This document shows, in pieces, positions 43,737-52,171 of a DNA stretch of 64,000 bases (its first letter is position 1; every line of letters begins with the position of its first letter). The stretch is taken from the NCBI RefSeq assembly GCF_020923435.1, contig NZ_CP087263.1, forward strand, positions 4,418,501 through 4,482,500, given 5' to 3'. This DNA is from Brevibacillus humidisoli (GTDB taxonomy: Bacteria > Bacillota > Bacilli > Brevibacillales > Brevibacillaceae). Position numbers and translations under genes: made by a program. The notes below the pieces were generated by a model that saw only the letters and a list, made by a program, of their open reading frames with translations, did not search any database and was not told where the DNA came from.

Positions 43737-44681
43737 ATGACCGTGAGGGACTCCTCTTTCCAAGGTAGCCCCCGCCGCTGGCGGGATGTCGAGAAGCAAT
43801 TGGGAATCGTCATTCCTCGATCACTCAGGTTTGACACTTCAGCACTATTGTTCCTGGAAAGCGTCGCAGCAACACCTATGTTGGACAAAGATGAAGAACT
43901 GGAGTTATTGCTCCGCTATCAGCAGGACGGCGATATGGATGCTCGAGAGCGTCTGGTGAAAGCGTATCTGCGGTATGTGGTCGCTACGGCTTTGCGGCAC
44001 CTGAGAAAAGGGATGCCATTTCTCGATCTGATCCAGGAAGGGACAATCGGTCTATTTACAGCGATTGACAAGTTTGATTTGTCCCGTGGAGTTCGTCTAT
44101 ACCACTATTCGCACTGGTGGATTTCACAGGCGATTACCCGCGCCATCAGCGACAAAGGGCGTCTGATCCGGATTCCGGTGCATATGCATGAGCAGATTCG
44201 CCAGTATCAAAAGCTGGTCTTGCAGCTGGCCCATATGCTCAACCGTTATCCGGAACGACACGAGATCGCCGAGGCACTAGATCTTCCGGTGTCAAAGGTG
44301 GATACGATTGAGTATGCCCTAAAGATGAAGATGGAATCGTTTGACGAGAACCCGTTCGCTGAGATGGCTCAGTCCAGTTTGGATGATGAGCAGCTAAGCT
44401 ACGCGGAAATAGTTGAAGATGGAGACACCTCACTTGATGAATGGATAGAAAAATCGGATTTACGGATGCAGGTTCAGGCGGCGCTTGGCCAGTTAAATCC
44501 GCGGGCACAAGAGATCATTGCCATGCGGTACGGTTTGTATGACGATCAGGTCTACACGCTGGAGGAAGTGGGCAAAATGTTTGGGTTGACGCGTGAGCGT
44601 ATTCGGCAGATCGAAGCAACCACGATTGATCGGCTGCGCCAGCAGAAAGTGTCCCGTTCCTTAATGGAATACTTGTCTTAA
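43737..44681 (+). CDS. sigma-70 family factor (group-2-like)
   Basis: RNA polymerase specificity factor, 314 aa. Region 1.2/2 (DARERLVKAYLRYVVATAL, PFLDLIQEGTIGLFTAIDKFD, HYSHWWISQAITRAI) closely resembles RpoD; region 3 has IRIPVHMHEQIRQYQ; region 4 has a helix-turn-helix in TLEEVGKMFGLTRERIRQIE. It is too long and RpoD-like for an ECF factor, and lacks the long N-terminal region of the housekeeping factor. ATG 43737 follows GTGAGGG; a TTG at 43731 opens the same frame. No anti-sigma gene is adjacent. Its place at the end of the Tad locus suggests it transcribes part of it. Confidence 0.85.
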   Translation: MTVRDSSFQGSPRRWRDVEKQLGIVIPRSLRFDTSALLFLESVAATPMLDKDEELELLLRYQQDGDMDARERLVKAYLRYVVATALRHLRKGMPFLDLIQEGTIGLFTAIDKFDLSRGVRLYHYSHWWISQAITRAISDKGRLIRIPVHMHEQIRQYQKLVLQLAHMLNRYPERHEIAEALDLPVSKVDTIEYALKMKMESFDENPFAEMAQSSLDDEQLSYAEIVEDGDTSLDEWIEKSDLRMQVQAALGQLNPRAQEIIAMRYGLYDDQVYTLEEVGKMFGLTRERIRQIEATTIDRLRQQKVSRSLMEYLS

Positions 44682-44781
44682 CAGCTCGATTGCTGCTGTA
44701 GAGCAAAGCATGATGAAGATTCACAAAATGCGATGCAGACTTCCTTATATATGCACAGCGATACATCTATATCTAAAAGGA

Positions 44782-44846
44782 GATATATCAAAGTGATATA
44801 CCTTTAAGATATACCTATGAGATATGCCTGCGAGATATCAATAAAA
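44782..44846 (+). repeat. five 13-bp tandem repeats beginning GATAT
   Basis: GATAT starts at 44782, 44795, 44808, 44821 and 44834, exactly 13 bases apart. The best-matching units are GATATACCTTTAA, GATATACCTATGA and GATATGCCTGCGA. 13 is not a multiple of three and no convincing gene covers them. They sit 100 bases after the sigma factor gene and before a terminator. Confidence 0.85.
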
Positions 44847-44891
44847 CCGGAGACGGGCTGATCGGAGCCGTTTCCTTCGCGTAAACACACC

Positions 44892-44917
44892 GGGATGCTA
44901 GCCAGCGTCCCTTTTTT
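44892..44917 (+). terminator. terminator between the sigma factor and chromate transporter genes
   Basis: GGGATGCT pairs with AGCGTCCC (one G-U) across AGCC, followed by six T residues. It follows the 13-bp repeats; a further 8-bp stem GGAGACGG/CCGTTTCC lies just upstream without a T-run. Confidence 0.82.
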
Positions 44918-44983
44918 ATGTGCACAAAACGGGGGGATCTGAACCGGTTATAATTCCGTTTAGAAATAAAATTACGAAATAAA

Positions 44984-45011
44984 TGAACATATCGACGCAA
45001 TAATGTATAAT
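44984..45011 (+). promoter_or_regulatory. promoter of the chromate transporter pair
   Basis: TGAACA (44984-44989), a 16-bp spacer, then TATAAT (45006-45011). The remaining bases of the 424-base gap between 44681 and 45106 are AT-rich and hold nothing else I recognise. Confidence 0.55.
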
Positions 45012-45105
45012 ACCTACCGTAATATATTAAAACATAAATCATTGGTTTCGTTTTGGTTTTTCTATTTGTTTGTCTGTTTGTCCAAACCAGAGAGGAGGCA
45101 GCATA

Positions 45106-45684
45106 TTGCTTCATCTGCATCTGCACATTTTTATCGCATTTTTTCGCTCCAGCCTGTTGGGATACGGAGGAGGGCCGTCTACCATCCCGCTCGTCCATAA
45201 AGAAGTGGTAGAACGGTACAAATGGCTGTCCGATCAGGAATTTGCCGATGTATTGGCACTAGGCAACACCTTGCCGGGGCCGATTGCGACTAAGATGGCG
45301 GGGTATATCGGGTTTCGACTAGCCGGTATCGGAGGGATGATCAATGCGATCGTAGCAACGGTCGTACCGACTGTCCTGGCGCTAATCCTTCTACTGGAAC
45401 TGGTCAACACCTACATCGATCCCGACAAGATCAGAGGGATGACCGCTTCTGTCAGTCCCGTTATCGGCGTCATGCTGCTCACTTTGGCATACAGCTATTA
45501 CAAGCAAGATCAGAGCAAGAGGGGGACGCTTCCCAGTCTACTCATACTTGCTGCAAACCTAATCGCATTGGAGCTGCTGGGTGTCCATCCCGCTATCCTG
45601 ATCTTGCTGATCCTGGGATACGTGTTGATCAGTCAGCAGGGGACGAGTCGGAGGGAAGCTGCGAAAAAGGGTGAACAGGCATGA
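45106..45684 (+). CDS. half-size chromate transporter, first of a pair (YwrB-like)
   Basis: Membrane protein of the CHR family (short-chain type, which works as a pair of homologous halves). It has the family motif GYGGGPSTIPLV near the N-terminus and NTLPGPIATKMAGYIGF, then several hydrophobic helices. 192 aa. The start is TTG 45106 after AGAGGAGG. Together with the next three genes it reproduces the Bacillus subtilis ywrB-ywrA-ywrC-ywrD set. Chromate or sulfate export is the usual assignment; substrate not shown by sequence. Confidence 0.85.
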   Translation: MLHLHLHIFIAFFRSSLLGYGGGPSTIPLVHKEVVERYKWLSDQEFADVLALGNTLPGPIATKMAGYIGFRLAGIGGMINAIVATVVPTVLALILLLELVNTYIDPDKIRGMTASVSPVIGVMLLTLAYSYYKQDQSKRGTLPSLLILAANLIALELLGVHPAILILLILGYVLISQQGTSRREAAKKGEQA

Positions 45685-46211
45685 CTCTGTGGTATCTGTT
45701 TCTTGCGTTTCTCGTCCCCAGTATTGTCGCATATGGAGGCGGTCCCTCCGCCATCCCGCTGATCCAGCACGAAGTAGTGGATCGCTATCACTTTCTCACG
45801 ATGGAAGGGTTTGGACAAATCCTTGCTTTGGCCAATGCTCTGCCCGGACCGATCGCCACCAAACTGGCGGGTTATATCGGCTACCAAGTGGCGGGCGGTT
45901 GGGGAGCGGTGGTGGCTCTGTTTGCCACGGTTGCTCCTTCGCTTGCAGCCATGATCATGCTGTTGGGATTGTTGTATCGGTTTAAAGATTCACCCAAAGC
46001 GAAATCGTTCACGCAACTGGTGAAGCCTACGGTCGCCATTCTGCTGTTGGTTGTCGGGATACAATTCTTTGTCGTGTCGATCGATTCGGTCGGTATGGTG
46101 CAGACCTTGATGATTGGTGCTGTTAGTTGGGTCGTTCTAGAGAAATGGAAGCTGCACCCGGTCTGGATGATTGGCCTCTCGTTGCTGTACGGGGCTTTTG
46201 TTCTGTCCTGA
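45681..46211 (+). CDS. half-size chromate transporter, second of a pair (YwrA-like)
   Basis: 176-aa homologue of the preceding protein, overlapping it by four bases (ATGA). It keeps AYGGGPSAIPLIQHEVV and NALPGPIATKLAGYIGY, then hydrophobic helices. In this family the two halves probably insert in opposite orientation and form one transporter (established for paired CHR proteins; inferred here). Confidence 0.87.
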   Translation: MTLWYLFLAFLVPSIVAYGGGPSAIPLIQHEVVDRYHFLTMEGFGQILALANALPGPIATKLAGYIGYQVAGGWGAVVALFATVAPSLAAMIMLLGLLYRFKDSPKAKSFTQLVKPTVAILLLVVGIQFFVVSIDSVGMVQTLMIGAVSWVVLEKWKLHPVWMIGLSLLYGAFVLS

Positions 46212-46361
46212 CGGGATCAACGTGACAAAAAGGAAGACGGGAGTGAAGACAAACTGCTGTCCCCTTTCCTTTTGTACAAATATTCTTCTGCGCTTTCCCT
46301 TTTGTTTCATTCAGCAACTTACTATAATGAGTGGTAAGAATGTCCAAAAGGGTGGCGGATG

Positions 46362-46811
46362 ATGAAACTGGATGATATTGATCGGAAGCTGTTGGAGCTG
46401 TTGTCAGAAGACGGGCGTGCCTCTTATGTGGATCTCGGTGCCAAACTGAATCTGTCCAGGGTGGCGGTCCGCGAGCGGATCAACAACCTGAAAGAGGCAG
46501 GTGTCATCGAAAAGTTTTCGGTTGTGATCAACTCGGAAAAGGTGGGCAAGAAAGTCTCCGCCTTTTTTGAAGTGGATGTGGAACCAGCGCACCTGGTGGA
46601 GGTAGCGATTACGCTGGCCAATAATCCGCGCGTGGCCAGTATCTATCAGATGACAGGTCCCAGTACCCTGCATACCCATGTGCTGGTAGAGGACTTTTCC
46701 ATGCTGGAACACTTCATTAACAATGAGCTGTATGCGCTCAAGGGGATTGTTCGGGTGGAGAGCCACGTCCTGCTGCGTCGGTTTAAGAGCAGAACCGGGC
46801 TCAAGTTGTAG
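46362..46811 (+). CDS. Lrp/AsnC-family transcriptional regulator (YwrC-like)
   Basis: DNA-binding regulator of the feast/famine family. The N-terminal helix-turn-helix (LDDIDRKLLELLSEDGRASYVDLGAKLNLSRVAVRERI, in parts) is followed by a RAM-type ligand domain with VASIYQMTGPSTLHTHVLVED. 149 aa. Two ATGs (46359, 46362); AAAGGGTGG suits 46362. TATAAT at 46323-46328 with TTTTGT about 17 bp upstream is a likely promoter. In B. subtilis the homologue lies beside and controls the paired transporters; that control is inferred here. Confidence 0.87.
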   Translation: MKLDDIDRKLLELLSEDGRASYVDLGAKLNLSRVAVRERINNLKEAGVIEKFSVVINSEKVGKKVSAFFEVDVEPAHLVEVAITLANNPRVASIYQMTGPSTLHTHVLVEDFSMLEHFINNELYALKGIVRVESHVLLRRFKSRTGLKL

Positions 46812-46855
46812 TCGGTAGGGTTCTGCTGTTGTCGAAAAAGATCGCAAAGCCGAAC

Positions 46856-46907
46856 ACGATCCCGTATCATGACAATCGAGCTTGTTGTGGTACGGGATCG
46901 TTGTTTT
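46856..46907 (+). terminator. long hairpin terminator after the Lrp gene
   Basis: ACGATCCCGTA (46856-46866) pairs perfectly with TACGGGATCGT (46891-46901), with further inner pairing (ACAA/TTGT), followed by TGTTTTA. Confidence 0.78.
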
Positions 46908-46908
46908 A

Positions 46909-47164
46909 TCGTTGTTCTCCCCTCCGTTCCGTACCAGAGCGATGCCCGTAGTCTTTAGTTGTTGAGGGATGGAAACAAAACGAACGGTGAAACTACGGTA
47001 TTTTGTTGAATGAGATGAATAATTGCTGTATATTATTTCAAAAGGGAATGAAATATATAAAAATTTTTCCGAATAGGTTTTCGCGGGCATGAACAACCCT
47101 TACTATGCGACCTGTTTGATCGCCGTTCGGTTGCTTGACATCTGCTTGCTGAGATCTACTTACT
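46909..47164. other. AT-rich intergenic stretch before ggt
   Basis: Part of the 467-base gap between the Lrp gene and ggt. It is very AT-rich at about 47010-47075. I see no gene, no clear promoter pair and no named RNA element. Confidence 0.4.
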
Positions 47165-47169
47165 CACAC

Positions 47170-47208
47170 GATTTAGTTACATGATTTGATCACACGATTT
47201 GTTCACAT
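47170..47208 (+). repeat. three 13-bp tandem repeats beginning GATTT upstream of ggt
   Basis: GATTT at 47170, 47183 and 47196, exactly 13 bases apart; units are GATTTAGTTACAT, GATTTGATCACAC and GATTTGTTCACAT. A partial copy (GATCTACTTA) lies at 47153 with a four-base offset. They end about 70 bases before the ggt start codon. Confidence 0.8.
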
Positions 47209-47278
47209 CCACCTGTTAACTCTACTTGGTCGCATGGGTCCGGGTTCTCAATCAGAATCAAAAGGAGGAGAAGTCACG

Positions 47279-48886
47279 GTGAAGTTCGATGCGCTGTACT
47301 ACCCCTATGCATCTCGTCGCACCGTCACCTACGCGAGGAAAGGCATGGTGGCAACATCACAACCGCTTGCTGCCCAGGCGGGGATCGAGATTCTCAAGAA
47401 AGGGGGCAACGCGATCGACGCCGCCATCGCGACGGCTGCCGCATTGACCGTTGTAGAGCCCACCTCCAACGGGATTGGTGGGGACGCATTCGCGCTGATC
47501 TGGACCGATGGGAAGCTGCACGGTCTGAATGCGAGCGGCCCTGCACCGCGTGGTATCTCTCGGGAGGTTCTGGAGCGAGCCGGCATCAAAGAAATGCCCA
47601 GATACGGTTGGGCCCCTGTTACGGTTCCGGGTGCCCCTTCTGCCTGGGCCGAGTTGTCCAAACGCTTCGGCAGGCTGCCATTAACCGAGGTAATGGCACC
47701 GGCTATTGCGTACGCCGAAGACGGCTATCCGCTCTCTCCGGTGCTGGCCAGCAACTGGCAGAAAGCGTTTGTCAGCTATCGCCAACAGTTAGCAGGAGAG
47801 CAGTTTCGCAGTTGGTTTGACACGTTTGCACCAGAGGGACGACCGCCTCGGGTTGGCGAAATCTGGCGCTCTTCTCATCACGCTCGTACGCTTCAGGCGA
47901 TTGCGGAAACGGGTCCCGAGTCGTTTTACCGCGGGGATCTGGCAGAGAGAATCGACCATTTTTCCAAACAACATGGCGGCTATCTGCGAGCGGAAGATCT
48001 GGCTGCCTATCGGCCGGAGTGGGTGGAACCGATCAGCCTCCATTACCGGGGCTACGATGTGTGGGAAATCCCGCCCAACGGACACGGTTTGGTAGCTTTG
48101 ATGGCGTTGAATATCCTGAAAGGGTTCTGGTTTGATCAGCGGGATACGGTAGAGACGTATCACCTGCAGCTTGAAGCGATCAAGCTGGCTTATGCGGACG
48201 GGAGGAAGTACATCACTGATCCTGCTTTCATGTCTGTACGGGTCGAGGACCTGCTCTCAGACGGTTACGCAGAAGAGCGCCGTCGCCTGATCGGTACAGA
48301 GGCGCTGGAGCCTTTGCCCGGCCAGCCGCTGCGCGGCGGAACCGTTTATCTGTGTACCGCGGATGGTGAAGGCAATATGGTCTCGTTTATCCAGAGCAAC
48401 TACTATGGGTTTGGCTCCGGTCTGGTCGTACCGGGTACCGGGATCGCCCTGCACAATCGCGGATATAACTTCACGCTTGACCCTGCTCACGACAATTGCC
48501 TGGCACCGGGGAAAAAACCGTATCACACGATTATTCCCGGATTTCTCACCAAAGATGACAGCCCAGTTGGTCCCTTCGGCGTGATGGGGGGATTTATGCA
48601 GCCGCAGGGGCATGTGCAGATGGTGATGAACACAGTAGATTTTGGTCTCAACCCTCAGGCTTCGCTCGATGCTCCACGCTGGCAGTGGAAAGAAGGAAAA
48701 GTAGTGGAGTTGGAACAGTCCGTTCCCACCCATATTGCAGAAGCGCTGGCTCGGTGTGGCCACCATGTTCGCGTAGCGCTCGACTCTGGAGAATTTGGGC
48801 GGGGACAGATCATCTGGCGACTGGATGACGGTGTGCTTGTCGGGGGAACAGAACCGCGGACCGACGGCCATGTTGCTGTTTGGTAA
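47279..48886 (+). CDS. gamma-glutamyltransferase family protein (YwrD-like)
   Basis: N-terminal-nucleophile hydrolase/transferase expected to cut itself into two subunits. The N-terminal part has GMVATSQPLAAQAG, GGNAIDAAIATAAAL and GIGGDAFAL. The likely nucleophile is Thr355 in GGTVYLCTAD, followed by the small-subunit motifs SFIQSNYYGFGSG and PYHTIIPGF. 535 aa. There is no signal peptide, so it may be cytosolic, unlike secreted Ggt. The frame is open from 47186, but AAAGGAGGAG fixes GTG 47279. Linked to the chromate pair and Lrp gene as in B. subtilis ywrBACD. Confidence 0.87.
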   Translation: MKFDALYYPYASRRTVTYARKGMVATSQPLAAQAGIEILKKGGNAIDAAIATAAALTVVEPTSNGIGGDAFALIWTDGKLHGLNASGPAPRGISREVLERAGIKEMPRYGWAPVTVPGAPSAWAELSKRFGRLPLTEVMAPAIAYAEDGYPLSPVLASNWQKAFVSYRQQLAGEQFRSWFDTFAPEGRPPRVGEIWRSSHHARTLQAIAETGPESFYRGDLAERIDHFSKQHGGYLRAEDLAAYRPEWVEPISLHYRGYDVWEIPPNGHGLVALMALNILKGFWFDQRDTVETYHLQLEAIKLAYADGRKYITDPAFMSVRVEDLLSDGYAEERRRLIGTEALEPLPGQPLRGGTVYLCTADGEGNMVSFIQSNYYGFGSGLVVPGTGIALHNRGYNFTLDPAHDNCLAPGKKPYHTIIPGFLTKDDSPVGPFGVMGGFMQPQGHVQMVMNTVDFGLNPQASLDAPRWQWKEGKVVELEQSVPTHIAEALARCGHHVRVALDSGEFGRGQIIWRLDDGVLVGGTEPRTDGHVAVW

Positions 48887-48927
48887 GAAACCCATATGAT
48901 CTAATAAACCTGAAAAGCGCAAGTGCA

Positions 48928-48950
48928 GGTCACCGCAGCGGTGGCCTTTT
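48928..48950 (+). terminator. terminator after ggt
   Basis: GGTCACCG/CGGTGGCC stem with one G-U pair and a tight loop, followed by TTTT. Confidence 0.65.
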
Positions 48951-49120
48951 GCCTTTGTACCCCCTTCCTCCTCTTTAACTCTCCATCAGTCTGCGCGAGT
49001 TCGCAAACCAGCACCTTCAGTTGTGGATGCAGCCCCCACTTGTGGTACACTAACTTCGGATTCCCATTTCCAAGATCCTAACCAGTCGAAAAAGAGGATA
49101 TCCCGAGGGGGGTTACAACA

Positions 49121-49999
49121 TTGAGAGATTATCTGGTACGTGCCACCGGGTTTGGCGGACATGTGAGGGCTTTTGCCGCCCGGACGACAGAAGTAGTAGA
49201 GGAAATCCGCCGTCGTCACGATATGTGGAATACGGCTGCTGCCGCGATGGGGCGGACCCTTACCGCGACTGCGATGATGGGGGCGATGTTAAAGGGAGAG
49301 GAGCGGATTTCCGTCAAGATCAGGGGCGGGGGGCCGATTGGCCAGATTGTGGCAGAGGCTAACGCCAAAGGTGAGGTGCGCGCCTACGTCAGCAATCCGC
49401 ACGTTCACTTTGAATTGAACGATCGCGGGAAGCTGGACGTGGCCCGTGCTGTCGGTGTCAACGGCACCCTGTATGTGGTGAAAGACCTGGGAATGCGCGA
49501 ACCTTATCAAGGCAGCTCGCCGCTTGTCTCTGGAGAGATAGGAGAGGACTTCACCTATTACTTCGTGGTGTCGGAACAGACGCCGTCGGCGGTAGGGGTA
49601 GGCGTCCTGGTCAACCCAGAGGATCGGGCTGTGTTGGCCTCCGGCGGATTTATCGTACAGGTGATGCCAGGTGCCCCTGATCAGGTGCTGAATGATTTGG
49701 AACAGCGGATCAGTAAACTGCCCCAGGTATCTCGCATGATCGGGGAAGGGTTGACTCCGGAACAGATGCTGGAGCGAATTCTCGACCAGCCGAAGATTGG
49801 AAGCCGAATGGAGATTACCTTCTCCTGTACCTGCTCGGAGGAAAAGGTCGGAGAAGTTCTGTACAGCTTGGGTAGAGAAGAACTGAGCGGTATGATTGAT
49901 GAGCAGGGAGAAGCAGAGGTTCACTGCCATTTTTGCAACCAGCGCTATCATTACGATAAAGAAAAGCTGCAGGAGATGCTGGGTGAGTTGAAACAGTAG
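49121..49999 (+). CDS. hslO: Hsp33 redox-regulated chaperone
   Basis: Cytosolic holdase chaperone activated by oxidation. It has an N-terminal dimer domain (GRTLTATAMMGAMLKGEERISV in parts; GGGPIGQIVAEAN; YVSNP) and a C-terminal redox switch with four zinc-binding cysteines: CxC in FSCTCSEE and CxxC in HCHFCNQ. 292 aa. TTG 49121 follows GAGGGGGG. A possible promoter (TTGTGG at 49021, TACACT at 49046) has a long 19-bp spacer. It restarts the conserved Bacillales order after the inserted blocks. Confidence 0.95.
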   Translation: MRDYLVRATGFGGHVRAFAARTTEVVEEIRRRHDMWNTAAAAMGRTLTATAMMGAMLKGEERISVKIRGGGPIGQIVAEANAKGEVRAYVSNPHVHFELNDRGKLDVARAVGVNGTLYVVKDLGMREPYQGSSPLVSGEIGEDFTYYFVVSEQTPSAVGVGVLVNPEDRAVLASGGFIVQVMPGAPDQVLNDLEQRISKLPQVSRMIGEGLTPEQMLERILDQPKIGSRMEITFSCTCSEEKVGEVLYSLGREELSGMIDEQGEAEVHCHFCNQRYHYDKEKLQEMLGELKQ

Positions 50000-50007
50000 G
50001 CGCAGTG

Positions 50008-50070
50008 GACACAGGAGACACAGGAGACACAGGAGACACAGGAAGAGCAGGAAGAGCAGGAAGAGCAGGA
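50008..50070 (+). repeat. seven 9-bp tandem repeats
   Basis: Four perfect copies of GACACAGGA (50008-50043) are followed by three perfect copies of AGAGCAGGA (50044-50070). They lie just after the hslO stop. Each copy holds an AGGA core, so the array contains several ribosome-binding-site-like words but no start codon in register. It probably varies in copy number between strains. Confidence 0.92.
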
Positions 50071-50175
50071 AGTAGGTAGGGGCGAAAGAGCACAAAAGCA
50101 GAGGGCGTAGAGAATAGAGCATAAGGAACAGAATAGAGAAGAGCCCGGGGACAGGGCATAAAGGAGAGGGAGACT

Positions 50176-51069
50176 GTGACCAATGCAAGGCTGTTGTGGG
50201 GGCTGATCGGGGCCCTGCTGCTGCTGCTGTCAGTTGTTACCTGGTCGTGGTACAAGCAGGAAAGCACCTTTAAGGCGGTTGCTGTGATTGGCGACAAGGC
50301 GATCAGTGAAACAGACTGGGTGGCTGAACTGAAGCGAAAATACGGACAACAGGTACTGGAAGAGATGATCAATCGCGAAGTAGTCCAACAAAGTGCGGAG
50401 CAGCTGGGGATCACGATCGATCCTAAACGGATCGACCAGGAGTTGGAGACGATGAAAGCCAACTTTGGCGGTGAACAGGCATTTGCCAAAGCCCTACAGG
50501 AGGAGATCGGTACCAGTGAACAGGCCCTGCGTGAGCAGATCCGCTACCATTTCTTGCTGCAGGAGGTGGCGACCAAGGATATCGCCGTTGACGAGGAGGA
50601 TCTTCGCACATATTACAACAAGCACCGGGATGAGTTCACCCAGCCTGCCCAGGCACAGGTCTGGCAGATCGTGGCAGCTTCCTTGGAAGAGGCTCAGCAG
50701 GTGCGTCAGGAACTGCGGGATGGGGCCAACTTCAATACCTTGGCCAAAGAGCGCTCGATCGATATGGTGACAGCGGCATCGGGTGGAGACCTGGGCTGGG
50801 TGGATCTAAACAGCGGCTTGCTGCCGGAGAATGCGGCCCGGGTGGCGTCGACCATCGAACTGGGCACAGACAGTGAACCGATACAGGTCAACCAGGGATA
50901 TATGATCATTCGCATTATCGACCGAAAGGAAGCGGTGGAGTTGTCGTTTGAACAGGCGCGAGAACAAATCCGTCAGCAAATCGCACTCTCACAGGTTTCG
51001 CTCGACGAAGTGCTGGAACGCTTGAAACAAGCGGTTGGAGTGGAACGACCTGGCGAAACAATGGATTGA
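50176..51069 (+). CDS. membrane-anchored parvulin-type peptidyl-prolyl isomerase (YacD/PrsA-like)
   Basis: Probable extracytoplasmic foldase. N-terminal membrane anchor at about residues 6-24 with no lipobox, a SurA_N-like helical domain (QQVLEEMINREVVQQSAEQLGI), a parvulin domain at about 140-230 (LAKERSIDMVTAASGGDLGWV; GYMIIRIIDR) and a helical C-terminus. 297 aa. GTG 50176 follows AAGGAGAGGGAG. Position between hslO and cysK matches yacD of B. subtilis. Confidence 0.87.
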   Translation: MTNARLLWGLIGALLLLLSVVTWSWYKQESTFKAVAVIGDKAISETDWVAELKRKYGQQVLEEMINREVVQQSAEQLGITIDPKRIDQELETMKANFGGEQAFAKALQEEIGTSEQALREQIRYHFLLQEVATKDIAVDEEDLRTYYNKHRDEFTQPAQAQVWQIVAASLEEAQQVRQELRDGANFNTLAKERSIDMVTAASGGDLGWVDLNSGLLPENAARVASTIELGTDSEPIQVNQGYMIIRIIDRKEAVELSFEQAREQIRQQIALSQVSLDEVLERLKQAVGVERPGETMD

Positions 51070-51095
51070 CGAAATTTTTCTCCATCTGCTATAAT
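51066..51095 (+). promoter_or_regulatory. cysK promoter
   Basis: TTGACG (51066-51071, overlapping the upstream stop codon), an 18-bp spacer, then TATAAT (51090-51095). Downstream, ATACC (51094) and GGTAT (51121) form a spaced inverted repeat across the transcription start. That might be an operator for a cysteine-responsive repressor such as CymR, but the match is loose. Confidence 0.7.
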
Positions 51096-51139
51096 ACCTA
51101 TAAAACCTAGTTACTTACTCGGTATTTAGGAGGCGGATT

Positions 51140-52072
51140 ATGCGAGTAGCTCAGTCGATTACCGATTTAATTGGAAATACCCCACTGGTCAAGTTGAACC
51201 GGGTTGTTACGGCAGATATGGCTGACATTTATCTCAAACTGGAGTTCTTTAACCCCGGCAGCAGCGTAAAGGATCGGATTGCTTTGGCGATGATTGAAGC
51301 TGCCGAGCAGGAAGGAATTCTTAAACCAGGAGATACGATCATTGAACCGACCAGCGGCAATACCGGGATTGGCCTAGCGATGGTAGCGGCGGCCAAAGGG
51401 TACCGTACGATTCTGGTCATGCCTGACACGATGAGTATGGAGCGCCGCAACCTGCTTCGTGCATATGGGGCGGAACTGGTACTGACGCCCGGAAGCGAGG
51501 GTATGGGCGGCGCGATTCGCAAGGCTGAGGAGATCGTACGAGCCAACCCTGCCTACTTTATGCCGCAGCAGTTCCGCAATCCAGCCAATCCCAAGGTACA
51601 TCGCGACACCACGGGTCAAGAGCTTTTGGAGCAGGCCAAGGAATTGGGTGGGATCGATGCGTTTATCTCAGGGATCGGGACGGGCGGTACCATCACCGGG
51701 GCAGGTCAGCTGCTGAAGGAAGTCTACCCCAACGCGCATATTGTCGCAGTAGAACCAGCTGCTTCACCTGTCTTGTCCGGAGGCAAGCCAGGTCCGCATA
51801 AGATCCAGGGCATAGGTGCGGGATTTGTACCGGAAATCTTGGATACGGAGGTTTACGACGAGGTCATCAAGGTAGAAAACGAGGAAGCGTTTGATACAGC
51901 CCGCCGTGTCGCCCGGCAGGAGGGTGTACTAGGGGGTATCTCGTCGGGAGCGGCCATCTTTGCTGCTCTGCAAGTAGCCAAACGCCTCGGCCCCGGCAAA
52001 AAAGTGGTTGCCGTGATCCCAAGCAACGGCGAACGTTACCTGTCCACGCCACTCTATCAGTTCGAAGAGTAA
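51140..52072 (+). CDS. cysK: cysteine synthase A (O-acetylserine sulfhydrylase)
   Basis: PLP enzyme making cysteine from O-acetylserine and sulfide. The PLP lysine is Lys44 in [22 protein letters not shown] binds the substrate carboxylate, [10 protein letters not shown] binds the PLP phosphate, and GGISSGAAI is near the C-terminus. 310 aa. ATG 51140 follows TAGGAGG. It has its own promoter and terminator and so is independent of the pab operon. Confidence 0.96.
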   Translation: MRVAQSITDLIGNTPLVKLNRVVTADMADIYLKLEFFNPGSSVKDRIALAMIEAAEQEGILKPGDTIIEPTSGNTGIGLAMVAAAKGYRTILVMPDTMSMERRNLLRAYGAELVLTPGSEGMGGAIRKAEEIVRANPAYFMPQQFRNPANPKVHRDTTGQELLEQAKELGGIDAFISGIGTGGTITGAGQLLKEVYPNAHIVAVEPAASPVLSGGKPGPHKIQGIGAGFVPEILDTEVYDEVIKVENEEAFDTARRVARQEGVLGGISSGAAIFAALQVAKRLGPGKKVVAVIPSNGERYLSTPLYQFEE

Positions 52073-52082
52073 GAAAAACGGC

Positions 52083-52110
52083 AGAACCGCCTCTCGCAGG
52101 CGGTTCTTTT
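52083..52110 (+). terminator. terminator after cysK
   Basis: 10-bp perfect stem AGAACCGCCT / AGGCGGTTCT with a five-base loop, followed by TTTT. Confidence 0.88.
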
Positions 52111-52171
52111 CCATGCTATGATGGGGTGGACAGAGTCTTTCATTGACGTACTGACCGGAGTGTGAATCGCG

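Noticed and set aside
44782..44846. 13-bp array as the unwinding element of a replication origin
   Set aside because: There are no DnaA-box clusters and no dnaA or dnaN genes; the resemblance is limited to unit length and AT content.
44782..50070. Tandem repeat arrays as possible CRISPR
   Set aside because: Units are 9 or 13 bases with no spacers, and no cas genes are present.
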